Shown: positions 36,591 through 44,757, counted from the first letter of the stretch. The stretch: 64,000 nt of DNA from Pusillimonas sp. T7-7 (GCF_000209655.1 NC_015458.1:620001-684000); one strand, 5' to 3'. Made by a program: numbers and translations. Notes: a model not told the origin generated them from the sequence alone.

Positions 36591-37029
36591 AGTGAGCATG
36601 GACGCGCCTCAAAAACGGAATACGGACAAGACAGCCCCAGGGCCTTTGGCCGAACTGCTGGCCTATGCTGCCAGCCAGACGCAGAGCGGAATTGCCGACC
36701 ATGCTGCTCCAAACGACGCCTTGCGGAAAAATGCGCTCAATCTTGACCCTGCGCTGGTTGATTACTTTAGACTCACCTGGGCCAGGGTGAGTGCCAATCG
36801 ATTGCTGCGGCGGTCGGGCGAGCAGGTGCCCGATAATGCCGGCCCGCTTAATTCCAGCAGCCTGGCACATCGGTCATTGCTTCTTATGCATGAGTTATCG
36901 CCAGGATACCTGCAGCACTTCCTGTCGTACGTCGAGGCCTTGTCATGGATGGAGCAGTTGAATGAAGAGAGGTCGGGAGTCAAGGGCAAGGCTGCCTCTG
37001 CAATAAAACGAAAACCCCTCAGGCGTTAG
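36583..37029 (+). CDS. DUF2894 family protein
   Basis: 148-residue soluble protein of the DUF2894 family. The conserved C-terminal part is LVDYFRLTWARVSANRLLRRSGEQVPDNAGPLNSSSLAHRSLLLMHELSPGYLQHFLSYVEALSWMEQL. It lies at the end of the DUF3348-DUF802-OmpA cluster and overlaps the upstream gene. Nothing indicates an enzyme; the helical C-terminal region suggests an adaptor. An alternative start is the ATG at 36598. Confidence 0.8.
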   Translation: MSKVSMDAPQKRNTDKTAPGPLAELLAYAASQTQSGIADHAAPNDALRKNALNLDPALVDYFRLTWARVSANRLLRRSGEQVPDNAGPLNSSSLAHRSLLLMHELSPGYLQHFLSYVEALSWMEQLNEERSGVKGKAASAIKRKPLRR

Positions 37030-37547
37030 ATTTCATGCGGGTTTTCTAATAGCGTAGCGCCTGTGTTTCAAGTGAGCGGCATATAGGAGTTAAAGCCTGC
37101 GCGATGGGTCTGGTCAGCAGGCAAATGGAAACATCTATTCCTAAAATGGCCCGTATCGGGTATGATGCATACCTTCAAGTCAGAAAAACGGTTTAAACAA
37201 AACCGGTCAAACGCAGCGTACGCGGCAAAATTGTTGTTTTCAAAATCATCTACGTACCCGCATACAACGCGCAGCTATAAATTCGTTTAATACGATAAAA
37301 AAAACTGCGTTGTGGGTAGCGCTGGAAAGTGCAGTTCTACTCGATGTGTCTGAAATAGCTCCAGCATTCTGAACCGTGCGGTTTGACAGCATTGGCGACC
37401 TGGTCACCAATGTCTCATCTGTTGCGCGCGCTTATTGCGCCGTGCTTCTGATGAACGAACGCTGCGTGACACGGACACGACTGTGTCGCCAACCCCTTGA
37501 AACGCGCCGACTTGTCGCTCTTTCAAGATAACGGAGGGAACTTTCCA
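37030..37547 (+). other. Long leader/intergenic region before the quaternary-amine ABC operon
   Basis: About 520 bp without a gene. It contains a 15-bp perfect palindrome at 37159-37173 (GGTATG-ATG-CATACC) and a 21-bp near-palindrome at 37391-37411 (ATTGGCGACC-T-GGTCACCAAT, one mismatch). A TTGACA box (37383-37388) sits immediately upstream of the second. The latter arrangement looks like a repressor operator over a promoter spacer. No sRNA or riboswitch fold was recognised. Confidence 0.5.
37391..37411. promoter_or_regulatory. Candidate operator/promoter of the quaternary-amine ABC operon
   Basis: The 10+1+10 inverted repeat with a single mismatch directly follows a perfect TTGACA -35 hexamer, so a bound dimer would block RNA polymerase. 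The size suits a TetR- or GntR-type regulator. No matching regulator gene is adjacent. Confidence 0.45.
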
Positions 37548-38513
37548 TTGAAAACACTCAACCATCTAAGCGTTAGCATATTGTTGGCCGCAGGTTTGAT
37601 CAGTGCGCCTGTCTTTGCAGCTACGCCGGAATCAAGTGATCCCATCAAGATCGTGGATAACAACTGGTCGAGCCAGAAAGTGCTTGCGCGCGTCGCGCAG
37701 CAGTTGCTTGAAAAGATAGGCTACGAAACAAAGATCGTGCCATCGGACAGCCAGGGGCAATTTGCCGCAATGGGTTTGGGTGATCTCCATTTGCAGATGG
37801 AGATATGGGAAGGCACCATGCACGACAGTTTCATGAAAGAGGTGAAGGCTGGTCGGATGGTTGACCTGGGTAGTCATACTGCCACTACGCGTGAGGACTG
37901 GTGGTATCCGGAGTACATGGAAGAAATTTGCCCCGGCTTGCCAGATTGGCAAGCGCTTAATGCATGCGCGGATAAATTCGCAGCCCCCGAAACAGCGCCT
38001 AAAGGGCGTTATCTGGCAGGCCCTGTCGACTGGATCAAGCATGATAAAGAAAAGATCGAGGCATTGGACCTGAACTTTACCGTGGTTAATGCCGGTTCTG
38101 CAGCCGCCTTGTTTGGCGAGTTGAAATCAGCTGCCGCGCGTAAAGAGCCTATCGTCTTGTTCAACTGGTCGCCTAATTGGGTGGGTGCTGCTTTTCCTGG
38201 CAAATTCGTTGAATTTCCAGAGCACGAACCGGCTTGCACGGAAGATCCGAAATGGGGCGTCAACCCAGACAAGACCTACGATTGTGGCTCGCCCAAGGGC
38301 GGTTATCTGAAGAAGGGTGCATGGTCTGGTTTCGAGAAAAAATGGTCTTGCGGTTATCAATTGATTAAAAACATAGACTTTACCGGACCAATGATTGATC
38401 AGGCCGCCGCGCTGGCCGATGTTGACGGACTGGCGCATGACGATGCCGCTACGGCCTGGATCGAAAAGAACCAGGAACAGGTCGCGGCATGGACGCCCGA
38501 TTGCGCTAAATAG
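37548..38513 (+). CDS. ABC transporter periplasmic binding protein, glycine betaine/choline type (ProX/OpuAC)
   Basis: 321-residue OpuAC-family binding protein with signal peptide (LNHLSVSILLAAGLISAPVFA). Features typical of quaternary-amine binders include IVDNNWSSQKVLARVAQQLLEKIGY, LGDLHLQMEIWEGTMHD, WWYPEYM and NWSPNWVGAAFPGKFVEFPEHEPAC, rich in Trp/Tyr for cation-pi caging. The start is a TTG at 37548 with GGAGGG 9 bp upstream; the open frame extends to another TTG at 37497 but without a signal-peptide-like start. ATPase and permease genes follow. Substrate inferred: a betaine-like osmolyte. Confidence 0.83.
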   Translation: MKTLNHLSVSILLAAGLISAPVFAATPESSDPIKIVDNNWSSQKVLARVAQQLLEKIGYETKIVPSDSQGQFAAMGLGDLHLQMEIWEGTMHDSFMKEVKAGRMVDLGSHTATTREDWWYPEYMEEICPGLPDWQALNACADKFAAPETAPKGRYLAGPVDWIKHDKEKIEALDLNFTVVNAGSAAALFGELKSAAARKEPIVLFNWSPNWVGAAFPGKFVEFPEHEPACTEDPKWGVNPDKTYDCGSPKGGYLKKGAWSGFEKKWSCGYQLIKNIDFTGPMIDQAAALADVDGLAHDDAATAWIEKNQEQVAAWTPDCAK

Positions 38514-38564
38514 AGCCAGCCTGCGAAGAGGCTATGTTCATGCGGCCTCGTCGCGCTATCCACG

Positions 38565-38595
38565 TGGGTGATCGAGCCATTGCTTGCATCACCCA
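38565..38595 (+). other. Intercistronic hairpin before the ATPase gene
   Basis: Inverted repeat TGGGTGAT ... ATCACCCA with a 15-nt loop and no T-run, in the 209-bp gap between the binding-protein and ATPase genes. Probably an mRNA-processing or stability element. Confidence 0.4.
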
Positions 38596-38722
38596 TCTGT
38601 TCAACACCGCACTTATCCGACACTGCATAGGCTTTTTCCTGAGTCAGCTCCGATCCGTTTAACACCGCTGATCCTGTCGGAAAGTGATTGCGCCCGTGCG
38701 CATCTACCTGACAGGACTATTT

Positions 38723-39751
38723 ATGAGCGATTCGGTAAAGATTTCATGCAAGCACCTGTGGCAGCTGTTTGGCAAAGGAACCGCTGGTTTTCTCGAACAA
38801 CATCAATACAACCCAAGTGACGCCGATCTGGAATCAGCCGGCATAATTGCCGCAATACGCGACGTCAGCTTTGATGTGCATGCCGGTGAAATACTGGTCA
38901 TCATGGGTTTGAGTGGTTCGGGAAAATCCACGCTGGTGCGTTGCATGACCAGGCTGGTCAAGCCCACGTCCGGGCAGGTACTGTTCGATGGCATTGATCT
39001 ATTGCAGGCGTCTCCCGCCAGCCTGACAGACATCCGTCGGCGAAAAATGGGCATGGTCTTCCAGAACTTTGGTTTGCTGCCGCACCGTACCGTTGTGGAC
39101 AACATCGCCTTTCCGCTGGAAATCCAGAACATACCCAAGGAAACTCGCCTGGCCAAGGCGCGCGAGCTGGTTGCCACCGTAGGCCTTGAAGGGCGTGAAC
39201 ATAATTTTCCGCGTGAGTTGTCGGGTGGACAACAGCAACGTGTCGGCATTGCACGCAGCCTGATTGGCGAATGCGACGTCTGGTTTCTGGATGAGCCATT
39301 CTCGGCCCTTGATCCGCTAATCAGGCGTGAGATGCAAGACGAGTTTGTAAGTTTGCAGTCCCGGCTGAACAAGTCCATTGTGTTCGTTACCCATGACTTT
39401 GACGAGGCGGTGCGATTGGGCGATCGTATCGCCATCATGAAAGATGGCCGTCTTGCACAGATAGGCACAGCAGAAGAGCTGCTGATGAATCCAGCCAATG
39501 ATTACGTCAAGAAATTCGTGCAGCATGCGCCACGCGCCAAATTGATTACGACACGGCAGATCATGGCGCCAGCACAAGCTGGCGATGTCAGTCTTGCTGA
39601 AAGCCAGTATGTGATCAAGAGTACTGATGTCCTTGAAAAGATAGCGCGACGCGTTATTGAAGCTGATCGCGCATTACCGGTCGTTGATGCCGCTGGTTTG
39701 CTGGTAGGGCAGGTAAGTCGCGAACATCTTGCAAGGGCGCTGTTCCAATGA
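38723..39751 (+). CDS. Quaternary-amine ABC transporter ATPase (ProV/OpuAA-like)
   Basis: 342-residue ABC ATPase. Walker A is IMGLSGSGKSTLVRCMTRL (ProV-typical), signature is [15 protein letters not shown], Walker B is VWFLDEPFSALDPLIRREMQ and H-loop is FVTHDFDEAVRLGDRIAIM. The C-terminal tail (about 285-342) contains a single short CBS-like unit (VLEKIARRVIEADRALPVVDAAGLLVGQVSREHL), where ProV/OpuA use tandem CBS modules to sense ionic strength. The N-terminus includes the ProV-like LWQLFGKG. Start chosen at ATG 38723 with AGGA 6 bp upstream. The stop overlaps the permease start. Confidence 0.87.
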   Translation: MSDSVKISCKHLWQLFGKGTAGFLEQHQYNPSDADLESAGIIAAIRDVSFDVHAGEILVIMGLSGSGKSTLVRCMTRLVKPTSGQVLFDGIDLLQASPASLTDIRRRKMGMVFQNFGLLPHRTVVDNIAFPLEIQNIPKETRLAKARELVATVGLEGREHNFPRELSGGQQQRVGIARSLIGECDVWFLDEPFSALDPLIRREMQDEFVSLQSRLNKSIVFVTHDFDEAVRLGDRIAIMKDGRLAQIGTAEELLMNPANDYVKKFVQHAPRAKLITTRQIMAPAQAGDVSLAESQYVIKSTDVLEKIARRVIEADRALPVVDAAGLLVGQVSREHLARALFQ

Positions 39752-41829
39752 CACATACTGCAATCGTAACGAATGACGGTCTGAACCAAACGCAGATCAG
39801 GGTGCAGCCGCCCGCCGGCGCAATGGGCCAGGCTCATTCAAATGCCGAACAATCAGTTGAGCGGCATGTTGAAACAACCTCTCGACCGTTCTTGTATTGG
39901 ATCGCGGCATTTGCCATTATTGCATTCGGGCAAATCGCTGTAAGCCGGTTTGACTGGGTCGCGAGCTATCCCTCCGCCTGGATCTTGCCCATCAAAGAAT
40001 GGATTGATTCATTCTTTGAATGGCTGGTGTATGGAATTCGCTTTTTTGAAGGCACCGGGTTTGAGTTCACCCCACGTGACTTGACTCGCGGCGTATCTGC
40101 GCTGTTGGCGTACCCGTTGGGGCTGACCGAGTCGCTATTTTTTGATGGCTTTTCCAAAGATATTCCCCCTTTGCCGTGGATCACGGTGGTGGGCCTTGCC
40201 GCGCTCTTGGGGCATTGGCTGGGTGGTTGGCGCACAGCACTGCTTGGTGCTGCTTCGTTTGTTTACTTGGCAGTGTTTGGCGTGTGGCAGGCGTCCATGC
40301 AGACTTTTTCTCTTGTCCTCATCACTGTCCCCCTGGTTTTTCTGTTGGGATTGATTGCCGGGATATTGATGAATAGGAGTCCCCATTTCAAGAGCGTGAT
40401 TACGCCCTTGTTCGATGTGCTGCAGAGCATGCCGCCATTCGCATACCTGGTTCCCATCGTGGTGCTATATGGTGTGGGCAATGTTCCGGCCATGATCGCT
40501 ACTGCATTGTTTGCGGTACCGCCGGTTGCGCGTTGCATTGCCCTTGGCTTGGGTGGCGTCAGCAAAGGCGTGATTGAGGCGGGGCAGATGATGGGTTGCA
40601 CACGCTGGCAATTATTGTGGCGCGTGCAAATGCCGGCTGCACGTTCGGCATTATTGGTCGGCCTGAACCAAGGCGTCATGCAAACATTGGCCATGATAGT
40701 GTTGGCCGCATTGATCGGGGCCGCAGGTCTGGGAAGCGAATTGTTGACATCACTGCAGTCATTGCGTCTGGGTGAAGCGCTGGAGCAGGGGATTGCAATC
40801 GTCGTGATCGCCGTTGTGCTTGATCGCTTTAGCCGTGCTTATGCATTGAAGAAACCAGTGTATGTGGATCCTGGCCTCAGTTGGTGGCGGCGTCATCCGT
40901 ACCTGTCGCTTGCAATTGCATTTCTGTTGGCCAGCGTGTCGATTGCCAGTCTGCTGCCAGAACTGGTGTTGCTGACCGACAAGTACGGCTTCACCACTGC
41001 GCCGTACTGGAATGCCGGCATCGATTGGATCAACTTGAATCTATACGAGTCGGTCCAGGCATTCCGCAATTTCACCCTGATGGAAATCTTGATCCCGACC
41101 CGCAACTTCTTCCAGGCAATACCGTGGGTCACTTTCGTTGCCGTTGTGGCTTTGCTGGGCTACAGGCTGGGTGGCTGGACAGTGGCCTTGATTGCCGGTT
41201 TACTGGTCTTGTTCCCGGCTGCCACCGGCCTGTGGCACCAAGCCATGACAACGTTGTACATGATAGGGACAGCAGCTGTGGTTTGCATAAGCACGGGGTT
41301 CTTCATTGGCCTGCTTGCGTCGCGTACCGCAGCCTGGTCGCGCTTTGCTTCAGGGGTATGCGATTTCTTCCAGACCTTTCCTTCGTTCATCTACCTGATT
41401 CCGGTAGTGATGCTGTTTAAGGTCAGTGACTTGTCCGCCATTATTGCCGTGCTGCTGTTCGCCGTGGTGCCGATGATACGCTACACCATACTGGGGCTGC
41501 GCGGCGTGCCAACGCCCATCATAGAGGCCGCAACTCAACAGGGCACGACCCGCTTGCAGCGGCTGTTGAAAGTGGAATTGCCCATAGCGCTGCCCGAAAT
41601 CATGCTGGGTGTGAATCAGGTGATCTTCATGGCTTTGTTCATGGTTGCGATCACCGCCTTGATAGGTACTCAGGATCTGGGCGCGGAAATCAACTCGGCA
41701 CGTTCCGGCAATGAAATTGGCAAAGCGCTGGTTGCGGGCCTATGTATTGCATTCATGGGGATGGCCGCAGACCGCTTGATCGGTGCGTGGGTCAGACGCA
41801 AGAAAGTACAGCTGGGGTTGACAGCCTAG
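39748..41829 (+). CDS. Tandem-fused quaternary-amine ABC permease (ProW-like, two permease domains)
   Basis: 693-residue protein containing two complete BPD_transp permease modules. The first EAA-type loop is around SKGVIEAGQMMGCTRWQLLWRVQMPAARS and the second around PTPIIEAATQQGTTRLQRLLKVELPIALPE. Each module repeats the same helix pattern, so one polypeptide forms the dimeric pore normally made by two ProW subunits. ATPase (upstream, ATGA overlap) and binding protein complete the importer. The last module ends with RKKVQLGL. A hairpin follows. Confidence 0.87.
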   Translation: MTHTAIVTNDGLNQTQIRVQPPAGAMGQAHSNAEQSVERHVETTSRPFLYWIAAFAIIAFGQIAVSRFDWVASYPSAWILPIKEWIDSFFEWLVYGIRFFEGTGFEFTPRDLTRGVSALLAYPLGLTESLFFDGFSKDIPPLPWITVVGLAALLGHWLGGWRTALLGAASFVYLAVFGVWQASMQTFSLVLITVPLVFLLGLIAGILMNRSPHFKSVITPLFDVLQSMPPFAYLVPIVVLYGVGNVPAMIATALFAVPPVARCIALGLGGVSKGVIEAGQMMGCTRWQLLWRVQMPAARSALLVGLNQGVMQTLAMIVLAALIGAAGLGSELLTSLQSLRLGEALEQGIAIVVIAVVLDRFSRAYALKKPVYVDPGLSWWRRHPYLSLAIAFLLASVSIASLLPELVLLTDKYGFTTAPYWNAGIDWINLNLYESVQAFRNFTLMEILIPTRNFFQAIPWVTFVAVVALLGYRLGGWTVALIAGLLVLFPAATGLWHQAMTTLYMIGTAAVVCISTGFFIGLLASRTAAWSRFASGVCDFFQTFPSFIYLIPVVMLFKVSDLSAIIAVLLFAVVPMIRYTILGLRGVPTPIIEAATQQGTTRLQRLLKVELPIALPEIMLGVNQVIFMALFMVAITALIGTQDLGAEINSARSGNEIGKALVAGLCIAFMGMAADRLIGAWVRRKKVQLGLTA

Positions 41830-41851
41830 GCCTATTTCTGGGTTACCTCCG

Positions 41852-41888
41852 ATCGTCAGGCGAGAAGCAGCGCTTCTTTTCCTGGCGA
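41852..41888 (+). terminator. Possible terminator after the ABC operon
   Basis: Nested hairpin: inner stem GAAGC-AGC-GCTTC followed by TTTT, within an outer TCGTCAGG ... CCTGGCGA pairing, 23 bp after the permease stop. Short T-run, so modest confidence. Confidence 0.45.
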
Positions 41889-41970
41889 CCGGTACGCTGC
41901 CTTTAGCATATCACTGAACTTATGTTCGCCATTCAGGCTCTGCCCGGCCGCACGCCGGCCCGCTCAATGG

Positions 41971-42354
41971 TCATTCAACAATTCGTTCGGATATTTCAAT
42001 CAGATTAAGATCGGGGTCGCGTAGATAGATTGAGCGTATAGGCCCAGTGGCGCCGGTACGTGGCACGGGCCCTTCGATGATTTTGGCGCCTTTTTTGTGC
42101 AGTACTGAAATCACCTCTTCTAAAGGCCGGTCTGCAATAAAACATAAATCCAGTGCGCCCGGCACCGGTAAATGCGCCTTGGGTTCGAACTCTGAGCCTT
42201 TGACATGAAGGTTGATTTTTTGTTGTCCGAAGCTGAATGCTTTTCGTCCTTCGCCAAAACTCAGAAGCGTCATGCCCAGCACGCCGACATAAAAGTCGAC
42301 GCAAGCTGTTTCGTTGGATGTGGTGAGGACCAAGTGATCAAGGTGATGAATCAT
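41971..42354 (-). CDS. VOC-family (glyoxalase/dioxygenase fold) protein
   Basis: 127-residue vicinal-oxygen-chelate protein. It begins IHHLDHLVLTTSNETACVDFYVGVLGM (metal-ligand His in HLDHLVL) and continues with QKINLHVKG and the C-terminal IRSIYLRDPDLNLIEISE (metal-ligand Glu). It resembles virulence-associated/dioxygenase-like VOC proteins and short fosfomycin-resistance relatives, but lacks features that would fix a substrate. The start at 42354 is favoured by AGGA 8 bp upstream; an in-frame ATG at 42363 is too close to that element. Confidence 0.78.
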   Translation of the reverse strand: MIHHLDHLVLTTSNETACVDFYVGVLGMTLLSFGEGRKAFSFGQQKINLHVKGSEFEPKAHLPVPGALDLCFIADRPLEEVISVLHKKGAKIIEGPVPRTGATGPIRSIYLRDPDLNLIEISERIVE

Positions 42355-42468
42355 GGGAGACATCCTGCAGTTGATGGGTAGATGATTTTAGTTGTTGCCC
42401 CAGTTATAAATCACTTTCTTTGCAAGTTAAATAAGATTTGAACTTGCTCCTGCCAGCCCTACAACCAC

Positions 42469-43611
42469 TCATTCGGTTACCCCGAAATACCTAGCCTCTA
42501 GCTCTTCGATTCGGCCAGCGTCAACAGCTCCCAGCACTGCAAGTGTCACATCTCGAGTTAAGGGGCTATGGCGAGGTAGAGCAAACCCATATTTGTCACG
42601 CTCGAAAAGTCTTCCAACCACGCTAACGGGCACGTCGGGATTAGTGTGAGCATAATACTCAAGCACCGGCGCGTCTGCGATGATGGCCGTAACCTCACCA
42701 TCCAGCAGCGCGGCGGTGGCATTAGCCAGGCCAGAATAGCTACGCACGGAAAGACCTTGCTCATGGGCATAGTCTTCCTCTACCGTTCCGATGAGCACGC
42801 CGACGGGGCGGCCGTCCAGGTCGTTCACACTACTGATCTGATTGGAAAGAGACAGCGTGGTCATCACGCTAGTGACGGAAGAGGTAACAAAAGCTAGAAC
42901 AGCAATGCCGCAGACCAGCCAGAGCGCTTGCCAAATGCGGCCGATCCAGCCAAACAGATTTTTTCTGGACGGTGGCCGCCCAGAGGTGACGACCGACATG
43001 ACGGTATAAAAGCTTTCTGCAACGCCATCCCGCCAGCGCGCCGGAAATGACGTGTCAAATCGGCGATCGAATAGGGTAAGAAGAGCGGTGGTGAGGACAA
43101 TAACAAGCGCTATCCAGGCGTAAGCAGTAATGAAGCCCGCTTGAGCAAGCCCCTTAAGAACGCCGCGGAACCCGGTTCCCTGCTCTGTACTGACCATGAG
43201 CCGCATTCCGCCATCGAACCAAGGCTGTGTAAAGTCTACCTTCAGGGCACGCTGTTGAGTAATGGTAATGTTTGTCATCGCCAGGTCAACATGCCCCGAC
43301 TCAGTTGCATCGAGCAGTTCACGAAAGGTTTCGTACTTTCGGTATCCGGACTGCCATTCGTTCTCTGATGCTAACTCTTCCCAAAGATCAATTGCCAAGC
43401 CGGTAAACTTTCCATTGTTCTCTATCACAAAGGGGGGTGAGGCCAGTACGCCTACGACAAGGGACTGAGCTTGGGCAAAGGTGCTAACGGGGTAGATCGT
43501 CAGAAACGCTAATACGAAACATCCCAGAAACGTTCTTGCCTTTGCAAAGCATAACGTGCCATATCTGATACGTCGGCGAATAATCGTATTGAGTGCTGGC
43601 ATACCTTTCAC
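42469..43611 (-). CDS. GluR0-like prokaryotic ionotropic receptor
   Basis: 380-residue protein in which an amino-acid-binding fold is interrupted by a channel. Signal peptide is about 25-47. S1 half (about 50-145) includes AMTNITITQQRALKVDFTQPW, whose Arg121 should bind the ligand carboxylate. Then come TM1 (160-180), a pore helix/loop (195-213, AESFYTVMSVVTSGRPP) and TM2 (225-250). S2 half (about 255-375) has Asp313 in IIADAPVLEYY, at the usual amine-binding position. This S1-TM-P-TM-S2 order is that of cyanobacterial GluR0. The filter lacks GYGD, so ion selectivity is uncertain. The gene stands alone. Confidence 0.82.
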   Translation of the reverse strand: MKGMPALNTIIRRRIRYGTLCFAKARTFLGCFVLAFLTIYPVSTFAQAQSLVVGVLASPPFVIENNGKFTGLAIDLWEELASENEWQSGYRKYETFRELLDATESGHVDLAMTNITITQQRALKVDFTQPWFDGGMRLMVSTEQGTGFRGVLKGLAQAGFITAYAWIALVIVLTTALLTLFDRRFDTSFPARWRDGVAESFYTVMSVVTSGRPPSRKNLFGWIGRIWQALWLVCGIAVLAFVTSSVTSVMTTLSLSNQISSVNDLDGRPVGVLIGTVEEDYAHEQGLSVRSYSGLANATAALLDGEVTAIIADAPVLEYYAHTNPDVPVSVVGRLFERDKYGFALPRHSPLTRDVTLAVLGAVDAGRIEELEARYFGVTE

Positions 43612-43829
43612 GCCTCATTTGTATTAGTAGGTTGGCCGACGGATAAAAACTCCGTGAAGCCACACAACGCTACATCCAGTGTGGTGCCAGTCGACGTGGC
43701 TGTAAAAAAGGGTAGCGCACGATTGAGTTGCAAATGAGTAAAGATATGTAAGGCTATAACGCTTAACACGTTTCAGCTTTCAGGGTTTGCTATACGATGG
43801 GCTATAGCAATTCTGCAGGTGTCGTGAAA

Positions 43830-44051
43830 ATGTCCATTCAAATGTTGTGCCGATTCGGCTTGTCACTGTTTCTTGTTGCCGTTGTATCGGGGTGCACGTC
43901 CGGAGGTTCGATCCAGTGCAAGGTCAGTCCCAGCAGCTGCATGCACGAGGGATCGTATGAGCCAGGAGAAGAGGAATACGCTGAAGAAGAGGCGAAAGAC
44001 CTGAATAAAGATGCAGCCAAAAAGGTGCGTACCCGCTCTAGCTGGTGGTGA
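43830..44051 (+). CDS. Small lipoprotein of unknown function
   Basis: 73-residue predicted lipoprotein. Helix MLCRFGLSLFLVAVVSGC ends in lipobox VSGC. The mature part is short with two further Cys (IQCKVSPSSCMH), an acidic stretch (EPGEEEYAEEEAKD) and a basic tail. I do not recognise a family. The start could also be the ATG at 43797, which adds 11 residues before the signal peptide. A strong hairpin terminator follows at 44106. Confidence 0.55.
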   Translation: MSIQMLCRFGLSLFLVAVVSGCTSGGSIQCKVSPSSCMHEGSYEPGEEEYAEEEAKDLNKDAAKKVRTRSSWW

Positions 44052-44105
44052 AGTTCAGTAGCCATGGACGAAGTATGGCATATGCTTTTACTTCAAATAA
44101 TCGGA

Positions 44106-44150
44106 AAAAGGCCTGGGCCGATCACGTATCGGGCCCAGGCCTTTTCCTTT
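44106..44150. terminator. Strong bidirectional terminator
   Basis: Perfect 14-bp stem (AAAAGGCCTGGGCC / GGCCCAGGCCTTTT) with a 12-nt loop, flanked by A-rich and T-rich runs. It can end both the lipoprotein gene and a minus-strand gene whose 3' end remains at 44182. Confidence 0.85.
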
Positions 44151-44181
44151 TACCGCCCAAGGTTATTGGGCTTGACAAAGC

Positions 44182-44265
44182 TTAAGCGGCTTTCTTCAGC
44201 GACTTTTTCAGCGCTTTGATTTTGTTCTCGTGCTTTTCTACTTTGGATTGCAGGCGCTTTACTTT
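44182..44265 (-). pseudogene. 3' remnant of a lysine-rich coiled-coil protein gene
   Basis: Minus-strand frame ending KVKRLQSKVEKHENKIKALK plus a further short Lys/Ala-rich tail and stop. It has clear heptad-like Lys/Leu spacing and is followed by the strong terminator. Upstream it runs into plus-strand transposase sequence, so its 5' end appears to have been replaced by the IS insertion. Weakly supported; it could be chance. Confidence 0.3.
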
Positions 44266-44295
44266 GCCAAGCAGCAGTTGAATGGGTTTCTGGTC

Positions 44296-44583
44296 ATGAA
44301 GCACTTGAAGGCCAAGCGGGCCAAACAGCTGTTGCCCAAGTTCCTGGCCTTGATTCGTCAGTTTGAGCAAAGCCCAGCCAGGGCGCTGGCCGCGACATTA
44401 ACATCGTGGCTCGAGCCCATCGTACGTATGTGGCGATTCACCAAGTCCAATGGGATCACCGAAGGATTCCATACAAAGATGGAGATGCTCTCACGCCGAG
44501 CGTATGGGTTCAGGAATTTTGAGAATTACCGCATGAGAGTCTTGGCTCAATGCGGTTGGAATGGTGTAATTAACCGAGTGTAG
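44296..44583 (+). pseudogene. ISL3-family transposase, C-terminal remnant
   Basis: About 95 residues matching the end of an ISL3-type DDE transposase: LTSWLEPIVRMWRFTKSNGI, then TEGFHTKMEMLSRRAYGFRN and FENYRMRVLAQCGW. The catalytic Glu region is here (ITEGFH), but the rest of the protein (about 300 residues, including both catalytic Asp) is missing, so it is dead. The 3' flank contains duplicated pieces of itself, pointing to repeated rearrangement. Confidence 0.75.
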
Positions 44584-44695
44584 TGAATGCCCTGATCCCC
44601 CGATTGTGGGGTAGAGCCGGTCTAGTGAATGCCATCCCCCGATTGTGGGGTAGAGCCAGGAATTTTGAGAATTACCGCATGAGAGTCTTGGCTCA
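44511..44695 (+). repeat. Duplicated IS fragments: 39-bp and 24-bp direct repeats
   Basis: A 39-bp piece of the transposase 3' end (44511-44549) is repeated without change at 44657-44695. Between them ATCCCCCGATTG plus TGGGGTAGAGCC occurs at 44595-44618 and 44634-44657, each preceded by TAGTGAATGCC (44581 and 44623). This is a tandemly rearranged IS end. Confidence 0.8.
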
Positions 44696-44718
44696 TGCGA
44701 ATTAAAAGAACAAAAAAC

Positions 44719-44747
44719 TGCCCCGAACCTTGCGGTGTCGGGGCAGC
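44719..44747 (-). terminator. Terminator of the tRNA remnant
   Basis: Minus-strand hairpin CTGCCCCGA ... TCGGGGCAG followed by TTTTTTGTTCTTTT, starting 11 nt beyond the tRNA CCA. This is the original downstream terminator of the tRNA locus. Confidence 0.75.
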
Positions 44748-44757
44748 TTGTATTCTT

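Noticed and set aside
33145..37029. Calling the cluster a Zorya defence system
   Set aside because: ZorA/ZorB-like architecture is present, but there is no ZorC, ZorD helicase or ZorE nuclease, and the locus is in core-like sequence outside the island.
37010..37046. Terminator after the DUF2894 gene
   Set aside because: GAAAACCC/GGGTTTTC can pair, but the loop is 20 or more nt and no clean T-run follows.
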